Of a stretch of 25,045 nt of DNA, positions 7,248 through 13,765 are shown piece by piece. Origin of the DNA: an uncultured Eubacteriales bacterium (GTDB taxonomy: Bacteria > Bacillota > Clostridia > Oscillospirales > Oscillospiraceae). The notes beneath the pieces were generated by a model. That model was not told where the DNA came from and searched no databases. It saw nothing but the letters and a program-made list of their open reading frames with translations. Each line of letters opens with the position of its first letter. Position 1 is the stretch's first letter. The stretch lies in contig URCB01000024.1 of the NCBI GenBank assembly GCA_900546255.1, forward strand, positions 1 to 25,045, in the 5' to 3' direction. The position numbers and the translations under genes were made by a program.

Positions 7248-8921
7248 TCAGGGGCGCATGTTCCGGGGAAAGACGATGGCAATGGTGGTTCCTACGTCGG
7301 GCTCGCTCTCCAGGGAGATCAGGGCGTTGTGGTACTGGGCGCCGTGCTTGACGATGGACAGGCCCAGGCCAGTGCCCCCCACCCGGCGGGAGTGGCTCTT
7401 ATCCACCCGGTAAAACCGCTCGAACACCCGGTCCTGCTGCCCCTTGGGGATGCCGATTCCCGTGTCCTTCACCGCCAGGGTGACCCGCTCTGCCTCACCG
7501 GTTACCTGCACGGTCACCGAGCCGCCGTCCTTGTTGTACTTGATGGCGTTGTCACAGAGATTGTACACCATCTCATGGAGGATGCGCCACACCCCCAGGA
7601 TGGTCTGCTTCTCCCCCTCCAGATGCAGGGAGACCGACCGCTTGGCAGCGGCGGGCTGCAAACTCTCCAAAATGTCCTGGGAGAGGTCGTACAGATCCAC
7701 GGACTCCGGCGCCACCTCATTTTCGGCGGCCTCGTCCAGGCGGGAGAGCTTCATAATGTCGTCGATGAGGGCGATGAGCTGGCCGCACTCCTTGTAGATG
7801 TCCCCGGCAAACTCCCGCATTTTATCCGCTTCCACCAGCCCCTCCTTCATGAGCTCGGCAAAGCCGGAGATGGAGGTGAGGGGGGTCTTCAGCTCGTGGG
7901 AGACGTTGGCGGAAAACTCCCGCCGCAGGCTTTCCCGCTCCTCCCGTTCGGTGACGTCCACCATGAGCACCACCACCCCGGTGACCTGGCCATTGGCGGT
8001 GACGGGGTTGGCCAAAATCTCGAAGATGTGGGACTCCGCCCGCATCAGGGACTCTGCATGGCAGCCGGCCAGGGCCCGGCCTGCCGCCTCCCAGATCTCT
8101 TTCCGGCAGGTCTCTTGGCGGAGGCTCTCCGGCTTCTCCTCCTCCCCGCCCAGCAGGGCGTAGGCGCTCTGGTTGCTGTAGAGGATGTTGTACCGGCTGT
8201 CCAGCAGCAGGACACCCTCGCTCATGTTCTCCGCCAGGGCGGCAAACTCCCGCTGCCGGCGGCTGAGGGCCTCCATCTGCCGGCTGATGGTGCGGTTCTG
8301 CTCCCGCAGGCGCCCCACCAGGGGGAAGATCTCCTCGTAGGCGTCGTCCAGCCGGGGGTTTTCCAGGTCGATGTTGTTGATGGGCTTGGTGATCTGCCGG
8401 GACAGCCGAGAGGCCAGCACCCCAGAGAGGACCAGGGCCAGTACCACAATCCAAAGAATGGGCTGCAGCACACTGATTATCAGGGCGCCCATGGTGGTCT
8501 CCTGGCAGGACAGGCGCAGGACGGTACCGTCGTCCAGGCGCACGGCATAGTAGAGGGTCTTTTGCAGGAGGGTGTTGGAGAGGTGCTTGCTCTGCCCGGT
8601 CCCCTCCTCCAGGGCCTGGATGACCTCCTCCCGGTCGGCGTGGTTTTCCATGGCGGCGGGGTCTGCCTCGCTGTCATAGAGGACGGTGCCGTCCGCCGCG
8701 ATCCAGGTCAGGCGCTGGCCGCCCTCCAAGTCTTCCAGGCCGGAGAGATAGTCGCCTCCGCTCTCCTCCATGCCGCGCTTGACATAGACGGCGGTCTCCT
8801 CCATCTCCTGGTAGACCTGGTCCTCGTAGCGGGAGGCCATCACTGCCACAAACAGCGCGGTACACAGTACCATGATCGCCAGCCCCACCAGGAAACAGCT
8901 GCGAAAGATTTTCCCCGTCAT
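7248..8921 (-). CDS. phoR: Phosphate-sensing histidine kinase PhoR
   Basis: A 557-residue membrane sensor kinase. Helix 1 is at about 10-30, an extracellular domain spans 31-145, helix 2 is at about 146-170, then a HAMP-like segment, a PAS domain (about 225-325), HisKA with phospho-acceptor His342 in SHELKTPLTS and a C-terminal HATPase with NLCDNAIKY, DTGIGIP and GTGLGLSIVKH. This domain order is that of PhoR in Firmicutes. The start codon overlaps the phoP stop by four bases (ATGA), so the pair is translationally coupled. The adjacent pst operon and Pho boxes make the phosphate assignment strong, although related WalK-type kinases share the architecture. Confidence 0.93.
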   Translation of the reverse strand: MTGKIFRSCFLVGLAIMVLCTALFVAVMASRYEDQVYQEMEETAVYVKRGMEESGGDYLSGLEDLEGGQRLTWIAADGTVLYDSEADPAAMENHADREEVIQALEEGTGQSKHLSNTLLQKTLYYAVRLDDGTVLRLSCQETTMGALIISVLQPILWIVVLALVLSGVLASRLSRQITKPINNIDLENPRLDDAYEEIFPLVGRLREQNRTISRQMEALSRRQREFAALAENMSEGVLLLDSRYNILYSNQSAYALLGGEEEKPESLRQETCRKEIWEAAGRALAGCHAESLMRAESHIFEILANPVTANGQVTGVVVLMVDVTEREERESLRREFSANVSHELKTPLTSISGFAELMKEGLVEADKMREFAGDIYKECGQLIALIDDIMKLSRLDEAAENEVAPESVDLYDLSQDILESLQPAAAKRSVSLHLEGEKQTILGVWRILHEMVYNLCDNAIKYNKDGGSVTVQVTGEAERVTLAVKDTGIGIPKGQQDRVFERFYRVDKSHSRRVGGTGLGLSIVKHGAQYHNALISLESEPDVGTTIAIVFPRNMRP

Positions 8922-9598
8922 GCCTGGCCACCGATTTTGTACCCGACCCCTCGGACGGTTTCAATATAGTGGCCTGCCGGCCCCAGTTTGGTGCGCAGGG
9001 TACGCACATGGACGTCCAGCGTGCGGTTTTCCCGGCTGAACTCCTGGCCCCAGACGCCGTCCATGATGGCATCCCGGGTCATGGCGATGCCCTGGTGCTC
9101 CAGCAGCAGGCACAGCAATTCAAACTCCTTGTTGGTGAGGGCCACTTCCTCTCCGGCCACCCGCACCACATGGCGCTGGGGGCTGACGAAGAGGTCCCCC
9201 ACCCGGTAATCCTCGGTCTCCTGCTTCTGCTCGGTCCGGCGGAGCACCGCCCGCACCCGGGCCACCAGCTCCATCATGCCGAAGGGTTTGGAGATGAAGT
9301 CATCCGCCCCGCTGTCCAGGCCCACCACCCGGTCATACTCCGTGTTTTTGGCGGTCAGCATGATCACCGGCAGCCGCTTGGTGGCCGCAGAGGCCCGCAG
9401 CTTCTGGAGGATGGACAGGCCGTCCTCCTCCGGCAGCATGATGTCCAGCAGCACCAGGGCTGGCTGCGGGCCCTCCATGGCCTTCCAGAAATCGGAAGGA
9501 CGGTCGAACCCCTGGGCCTCATAGCCCTGGCTGCCCAGTGCATAAATCACCAGTTTGCGGATGCTGTCGTCATCCTCCAGCAAAAAGATTCGTTCCAT
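8918..9598 (-). CDS. phoP: Phosphate-responsive response regulator PhoP
   Basis: An OmpR/PhoB-family response regulator of 226 residues. The receiver has acidic residues D9-D11, phospho-acceptor Asp52 (LLDIMLP), Thr82 and Lys104. The C-terminal winged helix contains LTNKEFELLCLLLEHQG, the recognition segment RTLDVHVRTLRTKLG and the terminal wing VRGVGYKIG. ATG 9598 is chosen since GAGGAGG lies seven bases ahead; an in-frame ATG at 9619 would add seven residues and swallow that site. It has its own four-unit Pho-box promoter, consistent with positive autoregulation. The probable targets in the window are pstS, the Na/Pi cotransporter gene and itself. Confidence 0.94.
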   Translation of the reverse strand: MERIFLLEDDDSIRKLVIYALGSQGYEAQGFDRPSDFWKAMEGPQPALVLLDIMLPEEDGLSILQKLRASAATKRLPVIMLTAKNTEYDRVVGLDSGADDFISKPFGMMELVARVRAVLRRTEQKQETEDYRVGDLFVSPQRHVVRVAGEEVALTNKEFELLCLLLEHQGIAMTRDAIMDGVWGQEFSRENRTLDVHVRTLRTKLGPAGHYIETVRGVGYKIGGQA

Positions 9599-9638
9599 GG
9601 GGGTTCCTCCTCGTTTCATTTAACCGTTTCTTTACAAC

Positions 9639-9693
9639 AGTCTACCGACGAGATGTAAAATTCAAAACCACCGAATTGTTAAATTTATGTTAA
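9639..9693 (-). promoter_or_regulatory. Pho-box promoter of phoPR
   Basis: Minus-strand units 9693-9683 TTAACATAAAT, 9682-9672 TTAACAATTCG, 9671-9661 GTGGTTTTGAA and 9660-9650 TTTTACATCTC, then GTCGG and -10 TAGACT (9644-9639). The first two units carry exact TTAACA hexamers. The first base of the array directly follows the stop codon of the recombinase gene. The -10 lies about 40 bases before the phoP ATG. Confidence 0.85.
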
Positions 9694-10968
9694 CTATTCT
9701 CCTCCTGTCTGCAGTGGGTGGACGGCAATCTCCCCGCCCTCCTGGACACAAATCTCCTCCACCCGGGCAAAGAGCAGCCCCCGGGTCAGGTCCTCCGCCG
9801 CCACTCCTAAGGCCTGGGCGGTCAGGGTGCGGAGGCGGTCCTCCCGGATGGTGTGCTTCGTGCAGGCCGTCTTGGACTTCCGGCGATAGGTGGAGCAGGT
9901 GTAGTACACCAGCCCCCGGGCGGTTTTCCGGGTCATGGCCCGGCCACAGTCGGCGCAGCGAAGGAAACCGGCAAACAGGTGGAGTTCCCCCTGCCCCGGG
10001 GCCCGGCGGGTCTCCCGCCCGGCCAGGGACTGGGCCCGGCGGAAGAGGGCCTGGGGGATCAGCGGAGCATGGGTGCCCTCCACCACATACCAGTCCTCTG
10101 GGGGCACCGAAAGGGTTTGGTGGACCTTATAGCTCACCACCCGCTGCCGGCCCTGGACCATGGTCCCCCCGTAAACGGGGTTTTGGAGGATCCGCCCCAC
10201 GGTAGCCGCCGTCCACAGCCCGTCCCCAGGGGGACCGGGCCGGCGGTAGCGGGACCCCTGCCGGGCCTTGTAGGCCGTGGGGTTGGGGATCCCCCGGTGG
10301 TTGAGCTGGCGGGCGATGGTCCCCTTCCCCTCCCCTTGGACATACCGCTGGAAGATCTCCTCCACCACCTGGGCCGCTTCTCGGTCCGGGACCAGGCGGT
10401 TGTGGTCGGTGGGGTCCTTGGCGTAGCCATAGGGGGCAAAGGAGCCGATGAACTCCCCCCGCCGGCGCTTCATGTCCAGGGTGCGGCGGACATCCGCCGA
10501 GGTTTTGGCGGCATACCGGTCGTTGAGGATGCCGTTGATGGGGATTTCCAGCCCCATCTGCACCGCCTCGGGGTCCAGGAAACTGTCCACCCTGGGGTTG
10601 CCCACGGAGATGAACCGGGTGCGGTACCGGGGGAAGAACTCCTCCAGAAAGTACCCCTGGTCGGCATAGTTCCGGAACGCCCGGGAGAGGGTTTTGCACA
10701 CCACGCAGTTGATGACCCCCTCCTTGACGGCGGCAATCATGCGCTGGAAGCTCTCCCGGCTGTCGTCGGTGCCGGTGAGGCCGTCGTCTACGAAAATCTC
10801 TTCCAGCTCCCAGGGGCCCTGGAACTCCTCCTTCAGGTAGTCCATGAGAATTTTCCGTTGATTCTGTACACTGAGGCTCTCCGTCCGGCCGTCCTCCCGG
10901 GACAGGCGAATGTATAAGCCCACCCGCCACAGGCGGGGGGCACTGCCCCGGCGCCTTCCCATAGGCAT
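9694..10968 (-). CDS. Compact large-type serine recombinase
   Basis: A 424-residue site-specific recombinase of the resolvase/TndX type. The N-terminal catalytic domain has Ser23 in YIRLS and the SRAF segment around residue 95. The Recombinase domain follows (GEFIGSFAPYGY near 175), then a zinc ribbon with CADCG and YYTCSTYRRK...C (about 340-375). Family members are usually 500-550 residues because a long coiled coil follows the ribbon; here CTKHTIRED runs almost directly into the terminal strand block ending in QTGGE, so the coiled coil is missing. A 7-bp hairpin sits just before the GGGGAGGGGG ribosome-binding site. The gene lies 73 bases after a SARP-type regulator and reads into phoP without a visible terminator. 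No attachment sites were identified. Confidence 0.87.
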   Translation of the reverse strand: MPMGRRRGSAPRLWRVGLYIRLSREDGRTESLSVQNQRKILMDYLKEEFQGPWELEEIFVDDGLTGTDDSRESFQRMIAAVKEGVINCVVCKTLSRAFRNYADQGYFLEEFFPRYRTRFISVGNPRVDSFLDPEAVQMGLEIPINGILNDRYAAKTSADVRRTLDMKRRRGEFIGSFAPYGYAKDPTDHNRLVPDREAAQVVEEIFQRYVQGEGKGTIARQLNHRGIPNPTAYKARQGSRYRRPGPPGDGLWTAATVGRILQNPVYGGTMVQGRQRVVSYKVHQTLSVPPEDWYVVEGTHAPLIPQALFRRAQSLAGRETRRAPGQGELHLFAGFLRCADCGRAMTRKTARGLVYYTCSTYRRKSKTACTKHTIREDRLRTLTAQALGVAAEDLTRGLLFARVEEICVQEGGEIAVHPLQTGGE

Positions 10969-10978
10969 CCCCCTCCCC

Positions 10979-10996
10979 GGCTGCCTGACGGCAGCC
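10979..10996 (-). promoter_or_regulatory. 5'-leader hairpin before the recombinase gene
   Basis: The perfect inverted repeat GGCTGCC-GTCA-GGCAGCC ends immediately before the purine-rich GGGGAGGGGG ribosome-binding site of the recombinase. It could act as an mRNA structure limiting or stabilising translation, or as an attenuator of read-through from the regulator gene. Only the structure is seen; function is inferred. Confidence 0.45.
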
Positions 10997-11041
10997 TGTT
11001 TGGGACCAGCCTATGCGGGGCAGGGGCCTGTCTATGCGTCC

Positions 11042-11839
11042 TCAGGGGTCCTCACCGGTCAGGGCGCCCAGGGTGGTCTCTCCCCAGGAGTAGTTGCTCA
11101 TGTACTCCCCCCGGAACAGGTTGCCCGGGGACCGGTCCCCGGCCAGGAAGCGGTAGTAGTCGCAGTCCACCTGCTTGGGGTCCACCGCGATGAGGTCCCG
11201 GCGCTTAATGATCACCGCCTCCTGTCCCAGGGCCTGCAGCGTGGTCCGGAGGTCCGTGATCAGGCTGCGCAGCTGGCTGCGCACCCCGGGGGTGTCCAGC
11301 CGCCCCTCCCAGAGGATGGAGATTAGTTCCCCCATGGTGCTCCCCGCCCCCCGGCGGTCGATGAGGTAGGCAAATAGCTCCTTGGTCCGGCTGCGGCGGA
11401 AGTGCACCGGCCGCCCTTGGAAAAACACCTCGAAGTTCCCAAAGGCCTGCACCCGCAGCAGAGGGGCCTCCTCCTGGACGGGGTAGCGCAGATCGGCCAA
11501 CTCCCGCTGGACCTCCGGCACCGTCACCGGCTTCATCAAATATCCGCTGGCGTGGAGGTCAAAGGCCTCCCCCATATACTGGGGGAACTCTGTGACGAAA
11601 ATCAGATTGCCCCGGGGGCACCGGGCTTGCAGCTGCCGGGCCAGGGCAACGCCGCTCATCTCCGGCAGGGCCACTTCCAAAAAGGCCGCATCAAAGCCGG
11701 CCCCGGTGGCCTTTAACCAGGCCAGGGCCTTGTGCCCGCTGGAAAAGGGGTGGAGCTCCCCTTGCGGGCAGGCCTGTCGAAGGCAGGCCGTGAGCAAATC
11801 CAGGGCCCGTGGATCCCCGTCTATGGCCAAAATGCGCAT
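11042..11839 (-). CDS. REC-SARP family response regulator with Glu in place of phospho-Asp
   Basis: A 265-residue regulator with an N-terminal receiver domain (1-120) and a C-terminal SARP/OmpR-type winged helix with BTAD-like tail (about 128-265), the COG3947-type layout. The receiver keeps D7/D9, Thr83 and Lys103 (LMKP), but the usual phospho-acceptor Asp is Glu55 in FLEVALPEM. Glu at this site often mimics constant phosphorylation, so control may be transcriptional rather than by a kinase; no kinase gene is adjacent. The DNA-binding part contains FGNFEVFFQGRPVHF and SRTKELFAYLIDRRGAG. GGAGGAGG precedes the ATG. It has its own sigma-A-like promoter and is followed by the recombinase gene, which it may co-express. 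Confidence 0.88.
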   Translation of the reverse strand: MRILAIDGDPRALDLLTACLRQACPQGELHPFSSGHKALAWLKATGAGFDAAFLEVALPEMSGVALARQLQARCPRGNLIFVTEFPQYMGEAFDLHASGYLMKPVTVPEVQRELADLRYPVQEEAPLLRVQAFGNFEVFFQGRPVHFRRSRTKELFAYLIDRRGAGSTMGELISILWEGRLDTPGVRSQLRSLITDLRTTLQALGQEAVIIKRRDLIAVDPKQVDCDYYRFLAGDRSPGNLFRGEYMSNYSWGETTLGALTGEDP

Positions 11840-11871
11840 AGGCCTCCTCCTCTCCTTGGTTTCTTGGGGGT

Positions 11872-11900
11872 ATCATACCACCCTCCCCCCCATCTGGCAA
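11872..11900 (-). promoter_or_regulatory. Sigma-A-like promoter of the SARP-type regulator
   Basis: On the minus strand, -35 TTGCCA (11900-11895), 17 bases, then -10 TATGAT (11877-11872) preceded by TGG as an extended -10. It is about 32 bases before the regulator ATG and follows a G/C-rich inverted repeat at 11903-11931 that may act as a weak terminator for the upstream lipoprotein gene. Confidence 0.65.
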
Positions 11901-11936
11901 GGGCGCCCCCGCCGGGACGGGCGGAGGCGCGGTGGG

Positions 11937-12449
11937 TCAGGTGTCCAGTTCGTAGTAATACAAGGTCTCGCTCCCGGCGTCATAGAGGGCGGCGGTGAAG
12001 TTATATGCATTCCGGGAGAAGAGGTTGGAGGGGTCCCCGGGGTCCTCCGCCTCCCTGTGGCGGTCCTGGAAAAAATAGTACCCCGATTCCACCTGGGGGA
12101 CAGACACCCCCTCGGGGAGATAAGGGTCCAAAATCTCCTCCCCCTGGTCGGTCTCCCGGGTGAGGCCATACCAGACGGCCTCCAATTCCTCCGGCAGGGG
12201 GGTGGCGTGCCAACCGGCCTCCTGGGAAAACGCCGGGGCCTGGTCCGTCCCCGCCAGGGAGATCACCACCCAGCGGGCCCCGTCCCCGTGGAAGCCCCCG
12301 TGGTCATCCCACGCCTCCTGCACCGTCCCCTGGGCCAAATCGATGCCCAAGGTGGTGGAGAGCTCCCCCAAGGTCCCCTGGGGATCCCCGGCACAGGCCG
12401 AAAGGGTCAGGGTACACAGCAACCCCAGGATGACTAAGCCACGTTTCAT
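11937..12449 (-). CDS. Small lipoprotein of unknown function
   Basis: A 170-residue predicted lipoprotein with basic start MKRG, hydrophobic stretch and lipobox LSAC (Cys19). The mature part is acidic and aromatic-rich, with no family I recognise; the C-terminal half has repeated Tyr/Phe pairs (SGYYFFQD, NFTAALYD, LYYYELDT), suggesting a compact beta-rich domain. ATG 12449 is chosen since AAAGGAG stands about ten bases ahead and the signal peptide begins there; the 23-residue upstream extension is not signal-like. It lies 97 bases before the SARP-type regulator and has its own candidate promoter and direct repeats upstream. Confidence 0.75.
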   Translation of the reverse strand: MKRGLVILGLLCTLTLSACAGDPQGTLGELSTTLGIDLAQGTVQEAWDDHGGFHGDGARWVVISLAGTDQAPAFSQEAGWHATPLPEELEAVWYGLTRETDQGEEILDPYLPEGVSVPQVESGYYFFQDRHREAEDPGDPSNLFSRNAYNFTAALYDAGSETLYYYELDT

Positions 12450-12487
12450 GTTACCAGCTCCTTTCCGCCCGCAAGTGTTTTTTATTG

Positions 12488-12540
12488 TACCCTGCAAATA
12501 CAACCAAAGCGTGACCAAATTCTTAAGCCTTTCTTAAGCC
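12488..12540 (-). promoter_or_regulatory. Candidate promoter and 11-bp direct repeats before the lipoprotein gene
   Basis: The minus strand shows two adjoining 11-base repeats, GGCTTAAGAAA and GGCTTAAGAAT (about 12540-12519), followed about 25 bases later by a -10-like TACAAT (near 12490). No good -35 hexamer is spaced 17 bases away, as expected for an activator-dependent promoter. OmpR- and SARP-type winged-helix proteins commonly bind 11-base-phased direct repeats, so the neighbouring regulator is a candidate ligand. Confidence 0.45.
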
Positions 12541-12544
12541 CAGC

Positions 12545-12582
12545 GCAAAACGCAGCCCGGACCAAAGGGGTCCGGGCTGCGC
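12545..12582 (-). terminator. Strong rho-independent terminator after the DHHW gene
   Basis: A 13-base-pair perfect stem CGCAGCCCGGACC/GGTCCGGGCTGCG with loop CCTTT, followed by TTTT on the minus strand. It lies about 30 bases past the DHHW-protein stop and closes the surface-acylation cluster. Confidence 0.92.
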
Positions 12583-12613
12583 ATCGCAGGAGAAGGTTGA
12601 TGGTTCCCGCCGG

Positions 12614-13750
12614 TCACTGGAGCCAGGCGGAGTTGGTGTCGGAGACCAAATTGTCCACCCCGTAGAGGTAGAGGACCTTGTCCACCGGGTGCTCCGCCAC
12701 GAACTGGGAGAGGCTCTGGCGATAGTACCGCAGGTCCACCAGGTAGACGTTTTCATAGTTGGCCGCCAGGAAGGTGCTGAAGCAGTGGGCATAGGAGTCC
12801 CGGATCACCAGGACGCTGCCGCTGCCGGCGGCCGCAGGATTGTGGATGGTCACCAAGCTGTGGTTGCCGTCCAGGAAGACGGGGTACTTGTCCATCTCCT
12901 CCAAGTGGGAGGGGAAGAAAAGGCTGTCGGACACCTGGGGTTCCATCCCGCCATCTATCAGGGTTACGGTGGGCTGGATGCCGCTGTCCCACACTTCCAG
13001 CCGGTCCGGGGCCACGCCCCAATAGCCGCTGCCCGACCAGGTGGTGCCATAGAACCCGTCATAGCTGGCCACCTCATAGGCGTCCCGGGAGAGGTAAGGC
13101 GCACCCTGGGCAATTTGGTAGGAGCGGTAGAGGAGATAGTTCCCATAAGAGGTGAGGTGGTGGTCGGTGCGGTAGCAGATCTGCCCGTTTTCCTTGCCCT
13201 CCTTCAAATCCTCCCGCACGTCGATGAGGCGGACGGTTTGCAGCTGCTGGGAGGCCAGGTCGTAGAGCTGGTCATCGTCATACGCCCCGTGGAAGGTGGG
13301 CAGCACTTCCTCCATCAGGTACCCCGTGGAGGGGACCATGATCAGGTCCGCAGGCACCCCCAACTGGGCGGCAAACTGGTCGAACTTGGTCAGGTTGTTG
13401 GTGAACACTGTCTCATTCATGGCCTTGGGGGCGTTGATGAGGTAGCCGCCGTCACAGTAGTAGATGTCCTGGGCCGCGTTGCGGCCGGTGGCCAGGTTCC
13501 AGTAGGCGTTGACCCCCACGTAGAAATCCCGGCCGGGGATCTGGTCTGCGGTGTACTTTTCCAGGTCCTCCTGGGTTTTGCCGGAGAGGATGCCCTCTAC
13601 CGTCACCTCCGGCGCACTGGCCAGGTAACGCTTCTCATTGGGGGAGTAGTCCTTGTCCGGCAGGGCGAAGAGGAGCACTGCCATCCCCCCTAGAAAGACC
13701 AGGAAGACCAGCATGGGCAGGATCTTATAGCATTGCTTGAGTTTCTCCAA
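12614..13750 (-). CDS. DHHW-family (AlgJ/AlgX-like) membrane-anchored protein
   Basis: A 378-residue protein with one N-terminal membrane anchor (about 11-30) and an extracellular SGNH-like domain. The family motif is present as DHHLT (196-200; Trp replaced by Leu) in CYRTDHHLTSYGNY, with RDSYAHCFSTF (Ser319) as the likely nucleophile loop. Together these form the Ser-His-Asp arrangement known from AlgJ/AlgX-type O-acetyltransferases, which receive acyl groups exported by an MBOAT partner and transfer them to a polysaccharide. The start is TTG at 13750, with AGGGGGA about ten bases upstream; no better codon precedes the anchor. It lies 15 bases after the MBOAT gene, supporting a functional pair. 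The acceptor polymer is unknown. Confidence 0.88.
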   Translation of the reverse strand: MEKLKQCYKILPMLVFLVFLGGMAVLLFALPDKDYSPNEKRYLASAPEVTVEGILSGKTQEDLEKYTADQIPGRDFYVGVNAYWNLATGRNAAQDIYYCDGGYLINAPKAMNETVFTNNLTKFDQFAAQLGVPADLIMVPSTGYLMEEVLPTFHGAYDDDQLYDLASQQLQTVRLIDVREDLKEGKENGQICYRTDHHLTSYGNYLLYRSYQIAQGAPYLSRDAYEVASYDGFYGTTWSGSGYWGVAPDRLEVWDSGIQPTVTLIDGGMEPQVSDSLFFPSHLEEMDKYPVFLDGNHSLVTIHNPAAAGSGSVLVIRDSYAHCFSTFLAANYENVYLVDLRYYRQSLSQFVAEHPVDKVLYLYGVDNLVSDTNSAWLQ

Positions 13751-13765
13751 AATAGGTTCCCCCTC

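Noticed and set aside
7224..8969. 581-codon plus-strand open frame opposite phoR
   Set aside because: His/Gln/Gly-rich low-complexity product with no domain; phoR on the other strand has all kinase motifs.
10970..11041. GCATAG repeats upstream of the recombinase as possible attachment sites
   Set aside because: Only 6-7 bases shared, no second copy elsewhere in the window and no empty-site evidence.
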